Shown here: one piece after another, positions 44,458 to 53,110 of the stretch
Layout of the letters: each line of letters opens with the position of its first letter
Position numbering within the stretch: the stretch's first letter is position 1
IMG/VR virus record: IMGVR_UViG_3300036893_000002
Coordinates: 1 to 62,337 of that record
Origin: a virus
Reading direction: 5' to 3' (one strand)
Length of the DNA: 62,337 bases
Translations under genes and position numbers: made by a program
Notes under the pieces: generated by a model
The model's database searches: none
The model's input: the letters and a program-made list of their open reading frames with translations, nothing else
What the model was told of the DNA's origin: nothing

Positions 44458-46496
44458 TATCTATTTCCTCGTTCAGGGAATCCGAGTCCTGGAAGTGCCC
44501 CTTTGGAGTTAGCATTCCTTCTCGGTCCCACAGGTCCCAGTGGGTGAGTTCTAGAAGACCCTGCTGGAGTCTGCTGTCTAAAAACAGTGGTCCTGCTGGG
44601 AACCCTTGATACTTTGGTAGCTCTTCCCCTAGGAACAACGATAAAGCTTCGCTGGCCTGGCAAGATGATCTGAGGAGCATTATCATCTGGCTTCTCGGGT
44701 AACTGACGGCTAGGAATTTGAGAGGCGTCCTTAAGACGTTCCCGAATCTCAGCGGCTCTAGTAGCTTCCTGGTATCTATCACTAGGTCCTCCTCCTAGCT
44801 CGGCAACATGTGCAACTTGAGCCACACGCTTAATAGGTGGAGCAAAGAATAAACCATACTGTAATTCGATTCCGAGCAAAGCCAGCATAAGAGCGTCAAG
44901 GTCATGGTCTCCTTCTTTGCCACACTCATAGGTGTTAGCAAAGCCATGTTGAGACCAAGTCTTAACTCTATAAGCTCTAAGTTGAGCGTCTAATAAATCA
45001 TCGTTATCTGCAAAATGTATGAGACCCTGTTCAAATACCATGACAGCACCTTCAACCATAAAGGGCTTAGTCCTTCTCTTTACTTCCTCTTTGTCCAGGT
45101 ATTTAGTGTCTCCACGATTGGGAACCAACTTATTAGTAGTTAACTCAGCACCAAAGTCAATAACTTTAATCTCCATTAATTTCTTATCATCAGGATGGGT
45201 TGCTTTCTTACCTATTAGACGAAGTAATTCATCCTGAACATTGCCAAAGCCTTTATCAATATAGATACCATCACAATGCCAATATCTATTTATATCCCGA
45301 ATTTTATCTAAGCTATCTTGAGTTGATACTTCAGGGCCGTCTACCGTATCAGCAGCTACTATTCTACGCATCTTAGTTTTAGGGTCATATTCTACTACCC
45401 TAATACGAGTACCAGTTCCTTGTCCATTCCAATCAACTCCCATAAAATACTTCATAGTAGGAACATATCTTGTCTGCTTATACTTATAATTTACACGAGC
45501 TTTATCTACGAAGAAGGACTTAAATACTCCAGTAGCCAAATCTCCGAACTCAGCCAAGAACTCATGCCTATATACCTCATCTGTTCTGGCTTCTCTACGG
45601 CATTCCTCTTCTTTCTCTGGCGACCAGTCAGGATGCTGAGTAATAGGAGCATAGAATTCTCTATAAGACTCCAGCTGAGTACACATCTGCCAATACATTG
45701 ACCTGGCACCAGTAGGAGTAGAAGCTCCGTGAAACTCAGATTCTTTATAACGGCGTAAGAGTGGATTTACAGCTTTATAATCTCCTTCATTGAGTAGATC
45801 TTGCTCTTCAAGCCTGACACGCCTAGGTGACTGACTGCGGATAACATCTGCATCCCGACCAGACGATGACCCCGCTGTAAAGATTGAGATTGTGGATCCA
45901 TTGAAAAATTCAATCCTGTAAAATGGCTGCTGTCTCTTATTTTGAATAGTACCAGACAAATCGGGGTCTGTTTCGCATTGCCAGAGAATGTCATCAAACC
46001 ACTTCTGAGCTTGTGCTTTAGCAGGACACAATATAAGGATCTCATAGTTCTTTCTGGTCGTGACTTTATGTAGTTCTTCAATTACACCTAGTAAAGTCTT
46101 ACCCATACCTCTACCCATTCTATCTACCTTACGAGAAGCTGTGCAAGATAAGACACCCTCTTGATAATCACGAGGAATGAATGGCTGAACATCTCCATTC
46201 TCATCTTTAATACGAATATGCTTACCAGCCCAATAGATTGGATCTACTATACCACGAACATCCTCTTCAGTCAAGCCTTCAGCTTGTTTAGACTTAACTA
46301 TTCTTTCTATATCTTTTTGGTCGTAGATACCTTTACATTCTATTCGGAAGGGTTTACCTGGATATTTTTGCTGATAGATTTCATGGCACTTATTGCAGAT
46401 AGGGTTATCCATACGGCGTAAGATATCACCACCTACACCTTTGCCTGTCTTACTGACTTTCTGGATAATGGGGAGAAGAAACTCGTCTTTAGTCAT
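44457..46496 (-). CDS. Terminase large subunit
   Basis: The product has 679 residues. An N-terminal segment carries a C-N-K-C pair (near 34-37). The ATPase domain has the Walker A G128-R-G-M-G-K133-T and a Walker B-like strand with R-V-R-L-E-E. The nuclease domain begins Y-F-M-G-V-D-W-N-G-Q-G-T-G-T (catalytic Asp) and continues through D-G-I-Y-I-D-K-G-F-G-N, with D-L-D-A-L-M-L-A-L near 550. This RNase H-fold nuclease cuts concatemeric DNA while the ATPase pumps it into the prohead. A C-terminal basic Pro/Arg tail is unusual. No small subunit is recognised nearby. Confidence 0.9.
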   Translation of the reverse strand: MTKDEFLLPIIQKVSKTGKGVGGDILRRMDNPICNKCHEIYQQKYPGKPFRIECKGIYDQKDIERIVKSKQAEGLTEEDVRGIVDPIYWAGKHIRIKDENGDVQPFIPRDYQEGVLSCTASRKVDRMGRGMGKTLLGVIEELHKVTTRKNYEILILCPAKAQAQKWFDDILWQCETDPDLSGTIQNKRQQPFYRIEFFNGSTISIFTAGSSSGRDADVIRSQSPRRVRLEEQDLLNEGDYKAVNPLLRRYKESEFHGASTPTGARSMYWQMCTQLESYREFYAPITQHPDWSPEKEEECRREARTDEVYRHEFLAEFGDLATGVFKSFFVDKARVNYKYKQTRYVPTMKYFMGVDWNGQGTGTRIRVVEYDPKTKMRRIVAADTVDGPEVSTQDSLDKIRDINRYWHCDGIYIDKGFGNVQDELLRLIGKKATHPDDKKLMEIKVIDFGAELTTNKLVPNRGDTKYLDKEEVKRRTKPFMVEGAVMVFEQGLIHFADNDDLLDAQLRAYRVKTWSQHGFANTYECGKEGDHDLDALMLALLGIELQYGLFFAPPIKRVAQVAHVAELGGGPSDRYQEATRAAEIRERLKDASQIPSRQLPEKPDDNAPQIILPGQRSFIVVPRGRATKVSRVPSRTTVFRQQTPAGSSRTHPLGPVGPRRNANSKGALPGLGFPERGNR

Positions 46497-46504
46497 TTAA
46501 CTTC

Positions 46505-46816
46505 TTATACAATATGATATGTAAATGTTACACCCACGCTTACACCAGTTGACAACACAATATCAAGGGCTTCACCTTGATTAGTTACACACCAACCATC
46601 TGGATGAAATGGAATGGTTACAGTACCATTAGTTGGTAGATAAATAGTACCTGTTATAGCTTCAGCACTAGTATGAGTCTGTAAATAGACATTTACAGCA
46701 CCTGCTGCACTGACTACCATAGACATAACTTTAATAACTTTATTTTCAACTAGAGGAGCTATTGTATTAGCTCCAGAACTAGAGACGGTAGCGCATCCTT
46801 GTATGATCTCAGACAT
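46505..46816 (-). CDS. Small beta-rich decoration-type protein
   Basis: The product has 103 residues, nearly all strands: I-A-P-L-V-E-N-K-V-I-K-V, then T-G-T-I-Y-L-P-T-N-G-T-V-T-I-P-F-H-P-D-G-W, and a closing G-E-A-L-D-I-V-L...V-T-F-T-Y-H-I-V. Small proteins with this ending (G-x-x-L-x-x-x-L-S...G-x-x-x-Y) are common in tailed phages as decoration or spike-like proteins. A GGAG ribosome site precedes ATG. Confidence 0.5.
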   Translation of the reverse strand: MSEIIQGCATVSSSGANTIAPLVENKVIKVMSMVVSAAGAVNVYLQTHTSAEAITGTIYLPTNGTVTIPFHPDGWCVTNQGEALDIVLSTGVSVGVTFTYHIV

Positions 46817-46825
46817 TGAATCTCC

Positions 46826-47605
46826 TTATGCTATTACATATGCCCCAATAGAAATAGTCTTTGCATTTAGGACGCTGGAAACTACGGCCTGTAATTGAAG
46901 ACCCTGTAAATCTTGCTGTGACTGAGGTCCTATAAATAAACCACCGACATTAGCATAGGTTAACCCAGTCCATTGAGCTACCTGAACTGCTCCACCAGTA
47001 GTATTCTTATTAATAGTTAGAGTACAGCCAGCAGTGATGTCTTCAAAGAAGACTAGGATCTGAACTGAACGAGCTCCAACTGAAACCCATGGACCTGTTC
47101 CTCCAGCTGTAGCACCTTCAAGCAGTATGATAGGATCATAGTGATGACCACCATCTATATCAGCCAAGTTCATAGTCATAGGGATACCCATAACTGGACT
47201 TGCTGTGGGGAAAGCAAAAGAAGGGTATAGAACTCCACCACCTAAGTTAATAGAACAGACTATAGATGCTGAGTTAGATAGATAGGCTGTTATACTTCTT
47301 GTATCCGTCCCGCCTTCTGACAGATCTGGTGTATAAGTAACGGTAAAAGACTGGGTAGCTAAAGAAGCAACAGTAACAGGGAAGATACTTGAAGTTGGAA
47401 CAATACTAAAACTATTCTGGTTTACTGACTGAGCTGGGGAAGGTAGTGTAACAAGATCTCCTCCACCTGGAACATACATAACCCCAGTAAAGGTTACTGA
47501 AGATGCTCCATTGTTCTTAACAGTAAAAGTCTTTGTAGACGCAGTCTGCCCAGCTACCGTGGGAGGAAAAGAAACAGCCATATTATTAACGAATAAAGTT
47601 GACAT
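46826..47605 (-). CDS. Ig-like (ASH-type) virion protein
   Basis: The product has 259 residues. The first about 115 residues match the ASH/choice-of-anchor type of Ig domain (S-F-P-P-T-V-A-G-Q-T-A-S-T-K-T-F-T-V-K-N-N-G, then Q-S-F-T-V-T-Y-T-P). The rest is a second beta domain. There is no signal peptide, as expected for a virion component. It is probably a head decoration or fibre protein. It lies upstream of the 103-residue decoration-like gene in the same transcript. Confidence 0.55.
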   Translation of the reverse strand: MSTLFVNNMAVSFPPTVAGQTASTKTFTVKNNGASSVTFTGVMYVPGGGDLVTLPSPAQSVNQNSFSIVPTSSIFPVTVASLATQSFTVTYTPDLSEGGTDTRSITAYLSNSASIVCSINLGGGVLYPSFAFPTASPVMGIPMTMNLADIDGGHHYDPIILLEGATAGGTGPWVSVGARSVQILVFFEDITAGCTLTINKNTTGGAVQVAQWTGLTYANVGGLFIGPQSQQDLQGLQLQAVVSSVLNAKTISIGAYVIA

Positions 47606-47608
47606 TTG

Positions 47609-48211
47609 TTACCTCATATAAAGTGCTTCATTCCCAAGCCATCTTCGAGAATAACTTTGGGCTGAGCTCATTTCACTTACTGTACGCATGCGTAGATTAT
47701 AAGCTGTTTCTGTATCTTTATAGTCCCCGCCTAGTTCTATATGACGAAGTCTATAACCCCAATCTTTTACATATCTAACACTGCTGGCTGCCGCTCGTCC
47801 AATACCATAAGCTGGTATTACAGCTAACATACTTGCGGCAACAGCTGTCCCAGCAGTTCCAAATACAGCTGGGAGAAAGAACCGTGTAATAGGATTCATT
47901 ACCGCAGTAAGAGCAGGGAAACTGGCTATTCCAGAACTTGTCCCAACAAAAGTAGGAAGAACTTCTCCTCTACCAACTCTGGCTGAAGAGAAAGCTACTT
48001 GCGATACACCCCATAGATTCTCTGAAGTAGACCATTGTAGCTGATCCCAGTTATTAGAAAATACATCCTTTCTCATTCTACGACTGGTTTTTACATAAGA
48101 GCGACCAGGACCATAAGAAGAAAGGTCATCATTAGGATCTTGATAAGGGTTATTATAACTGATTATAGCAACCCTAACAGCATCATCTGCGAAGGCGATT
48201 AGGTTAGCCAT
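47609..48211 (-). CDS. Membrane-active virion-block protein
   Basis: The product has 200 residues. A central hydrophobic part, about 98-140 (F-P-A-L-T-A-V...V-A-A-S-M-L-A-V-I-P-A-Y-G-I-G), could form one or two membrane segments; both ends are Arg/Tyr-rich. The start overlaps the phosphoesterase stop by 1 nt. There is no recognised family. Together with the two following Gly/Ala-rich proteins of this cluster it may belong to a DNA-injection or membrane-passage set; this is inference. Confidence 0.5.
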   Translation of the reverse strand: MANLIAFADDAVRVAIISYNNPYQDPNDDLSSYGPGRSYVKTSRRMRKDVFSNNWDQLQWSTSENLWGVSQVAFSSARVGRGEVLPTFVGTSSGIASFPALTAVMNPITRFFLPAVFGTAGTAVAASMLAVIPAYGIGRAAASSVRYVKDWGYRLRHIELGGDYKDTETAYNLRMRTVSEMSSAQSYSRRWLGNEALYMR

Positions 48212-48939
48212 TAGTGATTATACCTCATTAATGTCAACTGCCCATTATGATCTTCTACTATAGCAGTTAAACTCTCTACCCAATCACCACAGTTTAAATA
48301 GAGTATATTCTTAACATACTTAAAATCTGGAGTGTGAATGTGGCCACAAATCACACCATCAGTTCCTTCTTGTATGGCTAACTCAACCAACGATTCTTCA
48401 AAGTCACTTACATAAGATACGGCACTCTTGACAGCCTTCTTTATGGAAGCTGAGAAAGACCAATATTCCCATCCAAATAATCTTCGTAACCAATTCAAGG
48501 ACATATTAAGACTTACTAACCAATCATATATAAAAGCGCCTATCTTGGCTAACCACTGGGCATGACCAATTACAGCATCAAAAACATCGCCATGTAATAC
48601 AGTTAGTTTGATACCAGCCGCACTTATAAATATGGCTCGTTCAACTATAGTTACATTACCAAATTCAAATTGTTCCAGCTGTCTAATTTCTGGATCGTGA
48701 TTACCAGGTAATACAATAAGCTTCTGCCCTGCTTTAGCTTTCTTTAATAATTGTTGTATAATAGCTGACGCTTCATTAGGCCAAACTTTACTTCTTCTAA
48801 TAGCCCAAAAGTCTAAGATGTCTCCAATCAAATACCAAGTATTAGCATCATTATTTATTAAGAAGTCCTGTAGGCCAGAGTAATTACAAGGACCTCCCAA
48901 ATGTAGATCTGAAATAAAGATAGTTCGGTAATGTGGCAT
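48211..48939 (-). CDS. Calcineurin-like metallophosphoesterase (LpxH-like)
   Basis: The product has 242 residues with all core motifs of the family: F-I-S-D11-L-H13-L, G39-D40-I-L-D, P-G-N80-H81-D, V-L-H-G-D and G-H-I-H-T-P-D. These bind two metal ions. The closest look is the UDP-2,3-diacylglucosamine pyrophosphatase (LpxH) group, but in a phage the substrate is open: lipid, nucleotide or host signal molecule. It sits inside the virion/membrane gene cluster with 1-nt overlaps on both sides, so it is expressed late with structural genes, which is odd for a metabolic enzyme. Confidence 0.75.
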   Translation of the reverse strand: MPHYRTIFISDLHLGGPCNYSGLQDFLINNDANTWYLIGDILDFWAIRRSKVWPNEASAIIQQLLKKAKAGQKLIVLPGNHDPEIRQLEQFEFGNVTIVERAIFISAAGIKLTVLHGDVFDAVIGHAQWLAKIGAFIYDWLVSLNMSLNWLRRLFGWEYWSFSASIKKAVKSAVSYVSDFEESLVELAIQEGTDGVICGHIHTPDFKYVKNILYLNCGDWVESLTAIVEDHNGQLTLMRYNH

Positions 48940-49694
48940 TATAGTCCATGAGCTCTATTATGAAGACCTAATACAATATCTCCTGATGCATTCATAGCAG
49001 TAACTCTATCTTTCATAGACTCACTTCCAGGTTGATATCCTATTCCCATTGGAGTCATATTACCAACTGCAGTTGCTTCTACTGGGTCATTATTTCCTAA
49101 TATGGCCGATGCCATTACAGGAATTCCCGCAGCTGTTATCAAAGCAGCACTCTTAGCTCCAGGAAAGGCACCTAACTTCTCATATGATTTATAGGTGCTC
49201 ATAATAGGACCACTAAAATAACCTATACCAGCTCCAGCAATAGCACCTTGCATTTTATGACCATCAGGAGCAATTAGAGCACCAGCCCCAGCTCCTAATA
49301 AACCTAACATATGAGGTTTAGATAACATCTGGTAAGCAGCATTAGGAATACCAGTAGGTATATCCTTACCAAACATCTTGAAAGTTTTAAAGCTCTTATC
49401 AGCCGCCCACAAAGATTTAAACTTATTAACTTTCATCTCAGCTGCCTTTCTTAGACCAAAGGCACCACTCTGAGCTACTCTACCACCAGCTCTTATAGCT
49501 GCTGAAGCTCCTAATCCACCTAAACCACCTAAGAAGATACCTTTACCAAACTTAGACTCCATAGACTCATCAGGATCTCCAGCTACCATTTGATAGCCAG
49601 CTCCTAAAGCCATCCCACCCAGAAGTCTACCTCTCCATGGAGTTGCCTCCACACCCTTAGCAACCATAGAGAATAAGTCGTAAATCCCAGCCAT
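48939..49694 (-). CDS. Glycine-zipper membrane protein
   Basis: The product has 251 residues. At least four Gly/Ala-rich hydrophobic segments (about 22-38, 50-68, 128-145, 150-165) are separated by basic stretches, for example L-L-G-G-M-A-L-G-A-G-Y and G-A-G-A-G-A-L-I-A-P. This is a pore-like or membrane-lining pattern rather than a transporter. The ATG overlaps the preceding stop by 1 nt. The function is unknown, and a role in genome delivery is inferred from its company. Confidence 0.55.
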   Translation of the reverse strand: MAGIYDLFSMVAKGVEATPWRGRLLGGMALGAGYQMVAGDPDESMESKFGKGIFLGGLGGLGASAAIRAGGRVAQSGAFGLRKAAEMKVNKFKSLWAADKSFKTFKMFGKDIPTGIPNAAYQMLSKPHMLGLLGAGAGALIAPDGHKMQGAIAGAGIGYFSGPIMSTYKSYEKLGAFPGAKSAALITAAGIPVMASAILGNNDPVEATAVGNMTPMGIGYQPGSESMKDRVTAMNASGDIVLGLHNRAHGL

Positions 49695-50086
49695 TAGAAT
49701 AAGCTCTTAACTAAGTTCCTCATCATTCCAGCTTTAGCCGTACCAGCCCTTCTCATAGCATTTGCCATAGGACGTGGATTACGCATCATATTACCAGCAA
49801 GAGTTTTCATCCCTGGCCCATATTTACTGGCTGCAGATGCCCCATATATACCACCGATTGCGGCAGCATTCCATGCTAGCCCAGTTCCCCAAGCTCCTAC
49901 AAGAGAACGCCCTACACCCTTTCCTTCACGCCTATCTTGTCTATAAGTATGAATTTGATGAGCAGTACCTCCAATTGCAAAAGCTGCCGCACCGGCCATG
50001 AGTGCTATATTAGGATCAATTTTACCAGGTAGTGTCTTCATATAATTCATAGCAACACTAGATCTCATTTTTGTAAAGAATGCCAT
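49694..50086 (-). CDS. Glycine-zipper membrane protein, small
   Basis: The product has 130 residues from ATG 50086, preferred over a GTG at 50092 because AGAGGTG then has normal spacing. Hydrophobic Gly/Ala segments occur at about 25-38 and 62-80, with a basic Arg/Met-rich C-terminus (M-R-N-P-R-P-M-A-N-A-M-R-R-A). A TATACTAACCAG motif lies 25 nt upstream. The style resembles the next gene, and both may act in a membrane complex. Confidence 0.5.
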   Translation of the reverse strand: MAFFTKMRSSVAMNYMKTLPGKIDPNIALMAGAAAFAIGGTAHQIHTYRQDRREGKGVGRSLVGAWGTGLAWNAAAIGGIYGASAASKYGPGMKTLAGNMMRNPRPMANAMRRAGTAKAGMMRNLVKSLF

Positions 50087-50111
50087 AGTCACACCTCTAG
50101 TTAATTCAAAT

Positions 50112-50123
50112 CTGGTTAGTATA
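50112..50123 (-). promoter_or_regulatory. TATACTAACCAG motif, copy 4
   Basis: This is an exact minus-strand copy in the 44-nt gap before the ATG at 50086. It would drive the membrane protein cluster through to the head genes. Confidence 0.55.
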
Positions 50124-50130
50124 GAATAAG

Positions 50131-51129
50131 TTATAGAGCCGAAGACATTCTTTTTGAACCATGGGCAGGGTTTTTCATACTTCTATTTTGAGTGGAGGTG
50201 TTACTATTACCTTGACCTTTACGCATTATTGATAATCCTATAACACTACCTAAAGCTGCTACAGCAGCCACAGGACCTAAAGTAGCCATTCTAAGCTCGT
50301 TCTCTACACTCATCATCGAAGAAGAAAAACCTTTACGTCCTAGTTTAGAACGTCTCATATTTACTTGTTCTATTAAACTAGCTGAAGCTTGTCTACTTGT
50401 CTTGACTCCAGCAACTTCCGCCCTTTCTAACCATTTAGGATCACCCATGTTTGACCAAGCCAGTCTTTCAGATTCAATAGACAAAGGACCTCGTTTTGGA
50501 CCCATTGCTTTAGCATTTTCATTATATAGATTCAACATATTTTCAGCTACAGGTTTAGAATGTTTCTTATTAAATATTTCTCCTAATGAGGGGGTTTTAG
50601 CTATTTCGGATTTGATAAAAGAATTATCTTTATTAGCATAATGAGCTGCATGAATACGTTCATGAGTTACACCACTAAGATTGAATGGATTACCTCCAAC
50701 CCATCCTATCAACCATCGGTTATAGACTACTGGATCAACACCAGTAAACTTAGCATGAATAATTGCTGGTGAAACTTTACTATATGTTTTGGTTGCTACT
50801 TCTCTTGACATCATATTTGTAGCTTTATTAAAATGTGCTTTTATATGCGATGGTTCTAACTGTTTTTCATGTAACGGACCAAATGATCCTTCACGTTTTG
50901 CATAACGAGATATTCTCTTTAAACTAGATTCAGTTGGTACTGCTCCTTTACTAGCCATATAAAGTATCATCTTTAAAGCACGTGAGTCTTGTACTAATCC
51001 CCCGCCAGCCATATAACCCATTGGTCCAAACATACCAATCATTTCTTTGAAGCCAACTACAGCTTCACCACGAGAGGCTAAGACAGCATCAGATAAGTTT
51101 GGTTTAAAAAAAGGATTTGAATTATTCAT
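50131..51129 (-). CDS. Virion-block protein with HExxHxxH zinc-protease-like motif
   Basis: The product has 332 residues. The central motif T-H156-E157-R-I-H160-A-A-H163 has the spacing of a zinc metalloprotease active site with a third histidine. About 60 residues later an I-E-S-E-R-L-A-W-S-N segment offers further acidic ligands. Hydrophobic segments flank it (about 30-50 and 278-300). It follows a hairpin terminator and starts the membrane protein cluster. A peptidase that cleaves virion or host envelope proteins is plausible; a non-catalytic zinc site is the alternative. No clear Shine-Dalgarno precedes the ATG. Confidence 0.5.
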   Translation of the reverse strand: MNNSNPFFKPNLSDAVLASRGEAVVGFKEMIGMFGPMGYMAGGGLVQDSRALKMILYMASKGAVPTESSLKRISRYAKREGSFGPLHEKQLEPSHIKAHFNKATNMMSREVATKTYSKVSPAIIHAKFTGVDPVVYNRWLIGWVGGNPFNLSGVTHERIHAAHYANKDNSFIKSEIAKTPSLGEIFNKKHSKPVAENMLNLYNENAKAMGPKRGPLSIESERLAWSNMGDPKWLERAEVAGVKTSRQASASLIEQVNMRRSKLGRKGFSSSMMSVENELRMATLGPVAAVAALGSVIGLSIMRKGQGNSNTSTQNRSMKNPAHGSKRMSSAL

Positions 51130-51138
51130 AAATTAGAA

Positions 51139-51158
51139 AGGGTAGCCTGAGCTACCCT
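51139..51158 (-). terminator. Short hairpin terminator
   Basis: An 8-bp stem AGGGTAGC/GCTACCCT with a 4-nt loop is followed on the minus strand by TTCTAATTT. A second tetraloop hairpin (CCTGTCC/GGACAGG, 51178-51195) lies just upstream. Both are between the 249-residue and 332-residue genes. The U-tract is weak, so processing or attenuation is possible. Confidence 0.55.
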
Positions 51159-51203
51159 ATTTGAAGGTACAGCTAATCCTGTCCTTTTGGACAGGTGGGG
51201 AAA

Positions 51204-51953
51204 TTATACTTCGATGTCAGCTATTGCATTTCTTACTTGGTCAGCTATAGCAGACTGACGAGTGCTTAGATCGTTACCATTCTTACCTTGATAAGCTTTG
51301 AGTTTTCTTGTCTTGGCTTTTTCAGTCTTTTCCATATCATCAAGTTTCATTCTTCTGGCTGTACGGATTTCCTGAATAATCTCTTGATTGGCATGAACCT
51401 TCTGTTCATAAGATAAAGCCTCACCTGTCTGTAAATCAACTTCTTTTACTGATAGATCAGTCATTGAAGCAGCTTTACCTTCAGCCATAATCAGAGTGCA
51501 TCTACGTTCCTGGACGTCCATAACAACTAGTTCTGCTATATCTGATTTCTCTGTTGCTGTAAGATCTGCTATACCTTTACCAAGATCCTTAGTCCAGTCT
51601 ACGAACTTCTCGGATACATAGTCAGATTCTATAGGACAAATATCACCAATAGGGGCTTTATGCATCTCAAAAAGAGGGCAAGTGCCTGCTACAGGACAAT
51701 GCTCACCAGCACACTTCATAGGAGCTGAAGCAGCGACTCCTAATACATTCTGGGCCTGCTTATAAATATCCATCTTCTGCTGTTCTACTTCTGTTAGCTC
51801 GATTTTCTTATTCTGAAGTAGAAAGTTAAGCAGTTTCTGTGGTGTAGTAACATCTATAACAGCTATATTAGAAACGGGAGGAGCAGGTGCCACTTCGGGG
51901 ATTGAAGTAGCACCTACTGGTTCAGGCGATGAGCTCTTTGGCTTCTTAGGCAT
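51204..51953 (-). CDS. Four-cysteine metal-site protein
   Basis: The product has 249 residues. An acidic/Pro-rich start leads to helices and then a metal-site-like cluster C81-x4-C86-x5-C92-P-L...C106-P-I-E. A charged helical C-terminus (E-V-D-L-Q-T-G-E, R-R-M-K-L-D-D-M-E-K-T-E-K) follows. I recall similar C-P-x-x-x-x-C-P-L...C-P-I-E clusters in uncharacterised proteins of other large phages encoded near terminase, but cannot name the function. Zinc or Fe-S binding is likely from the sequence. Confidence 0.5.
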   Translation of the reverse strand: MPKKPKSSSPEPVGATSIPEVAPAPPVSNIAVIDVTTPQKLLNFLLQNKKIELTEVEQQKMDIYKQAQNVLGVAASAPMKCAGEHCPVAGTCPLFEMHKAPIGDICPIESDYVSEKFVDWTKDLGKGIADLTATEKSDIAELVVMDVQERRCTLIMAEGKAASMTDLSVKEVDLQTGEALSYEQKVHANQEIIQEIRTARRMKLDDMEKTEKAKTRKLKAYQGKNGNDLSTRQSAIADQVRNAIADIEV

Positions 51954-52616
51954 TTAAACCTCTCTATCTTCGGAAGAATCCTTAATTTCAATGGCAGTTA
52001 ATTCTGCCGCTTGTTCTTCCTCTGTAGGGGGCTTAGTAATATGTTTTATAACAGCTGCCTCTAATTCTAAATCTTTAACTATAATCTTCTTAATAAGTAT
52101 ACCATCATTTGTCGATTCTATAATAACCTTACCACCTTTGATAGCGTGAGTACCAGTCTTTTCTTCAAGTAGTTCCAATAATCTTTCTAAATCTGGATCA
52201 GTAACTACAGGGGAATAATTTGCCCACTGATAATTAGGAACATTGACGATAGAAGGAGCAATAGGAACATTCCAAGTACCGCTAACATAAGTAGGGTCTC
52301 CTATATATCCAGAAGTGCCTGTAGTAATAGTACCTGTAGTAATAGCATTGTTATATAACATACCTGAACCCGCAGTATTAACCATTAGATTACCATTTGA
52401 ATCTGTAATTGAAGGTATAGTCCCTGTTGTTATATTACTATCGGCTAAATTAGATGTGCTATGAAAATTAGTCTGTGCAACAGGAACCTGAGCTCCCTGA
52501 AAACTCGTACATACTGTATCGTTTTCTCCTGGCACCCATTTCTCCTCAGTGACGACCGCTTTTTTAATTCTCTGTGCTGCTGTAGTAAAAGACCAAATTG
52601 AATTCTGCCCAGTCAT
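51954..52616 (-). CDS. Hypothetical structural-type protein
   Basis: The product has 220 residues. Asn/Thr/Gly-rich beta segments (I-T-T-G-T-I-P-S-I-T, G-Y-I-G-D-P-T-Y-V-S-G-T-W-N-V) are followed by an amphipathic C-terminal helix region. It ends K-D-S-S-E-D-R-E-V, whose purine-rich codons also serve as the ribosome site of the next gene (ATG directly after the stop). No family is recognised. Confidence 0.45.
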   Translation of the reverse strand: MTGQNSIWSFTTAAQRIKKAVVTEEKWVPGENDTVCTSFQGAQVPVAQTNFHSTSNLADSNITTGTIPSITDSNGNLMVNTAGSGMLYNNAITTGTITTGTSGYIGDPTYVSGTWNVPIAPSIVNVPNYQWANYSPVVTDPDLERLLELLEEKTGTHAIKGGKVIIESTNDGILIKKIIVKDLELEAAVIKHITKPPTEEEQAAELTAIEIKDSSEDREV

Positions 52617-53110
52617 TATACTTCTCCTAATAAAGTAGTCTGTTGATTAATAGATTCACCCAAGAAATCCTTTATTGAGCGAGCCACAATTGGATGAGGG
52701 AATACTTGTGGTCTCTTTAATACTATCTGTTCTACTGCTTGATCCCAAGTACAATGAGTCTTAAACATTAAATAAGCAGCTACTATACTTGTAGACCGAG
52801 AAATTCCAGCGTGGCAATGAACAATGATTTTCTCATTATTCTTTACAGCTGTATCTATACATAAAATACCAAATACAATATTATCAGGATGTATTGGATA
52901 TCCATCCCAAATACTAATTTGATTAATTATAAAATCCTTATCAGAAAGAACAGTATGTATTTCATCCGTACAATTAAGTATATGCTTTATACCTTCTGGG
53001 TTTTTATACGCCAGGGAAGCCGCAGCTCCAAAGGTGCCAATATAAATACAATCGGTAATCTGATCTATTGGATTAGCACCAATACTAATCATACTATAAG
53101 GATTCGTCAT
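52616..53110 (-). CDS. Dual-specificity protein phosphatase
   Basis: The product has 164 residues with the family signature H98-C99-H-A-G-I-S-R105-S-T-S, the cysteine-phosphate loop of dual-specificity (DUSP) phosphatases. The general acid D69 sits in I-W-D-G-Y-P. The N-terminal I-Y-I-G-T-F-G-A-A strand and C-terminal R-P-Q-V-F-P-H-P segment also fit. It should dephosphorylate Tyr/Ser/Thr or possibly other phosphoesters. Such enzymes are rare in phages; counteracting a host kinase response or phage protein phosphorylation are possibilities. It overlaps the upstream gene by 4 nt (ATGA). Confidence 0.8.
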   Translation of the reverse strand: MTNPYSMISIGANPIDQITDCIYIGTFGAAASLAYKNPEGIKHILNCTDEIHTVLSDKDFIINQISIWDGYPIHPDNIVFGILCIDTAVKNNEKIIVHCHAGISRSTSIVAAYLMFKTHCTWDQAVEQIVLKRPQVFPHPIVARSIKDFLGESINQQTTLLGEV

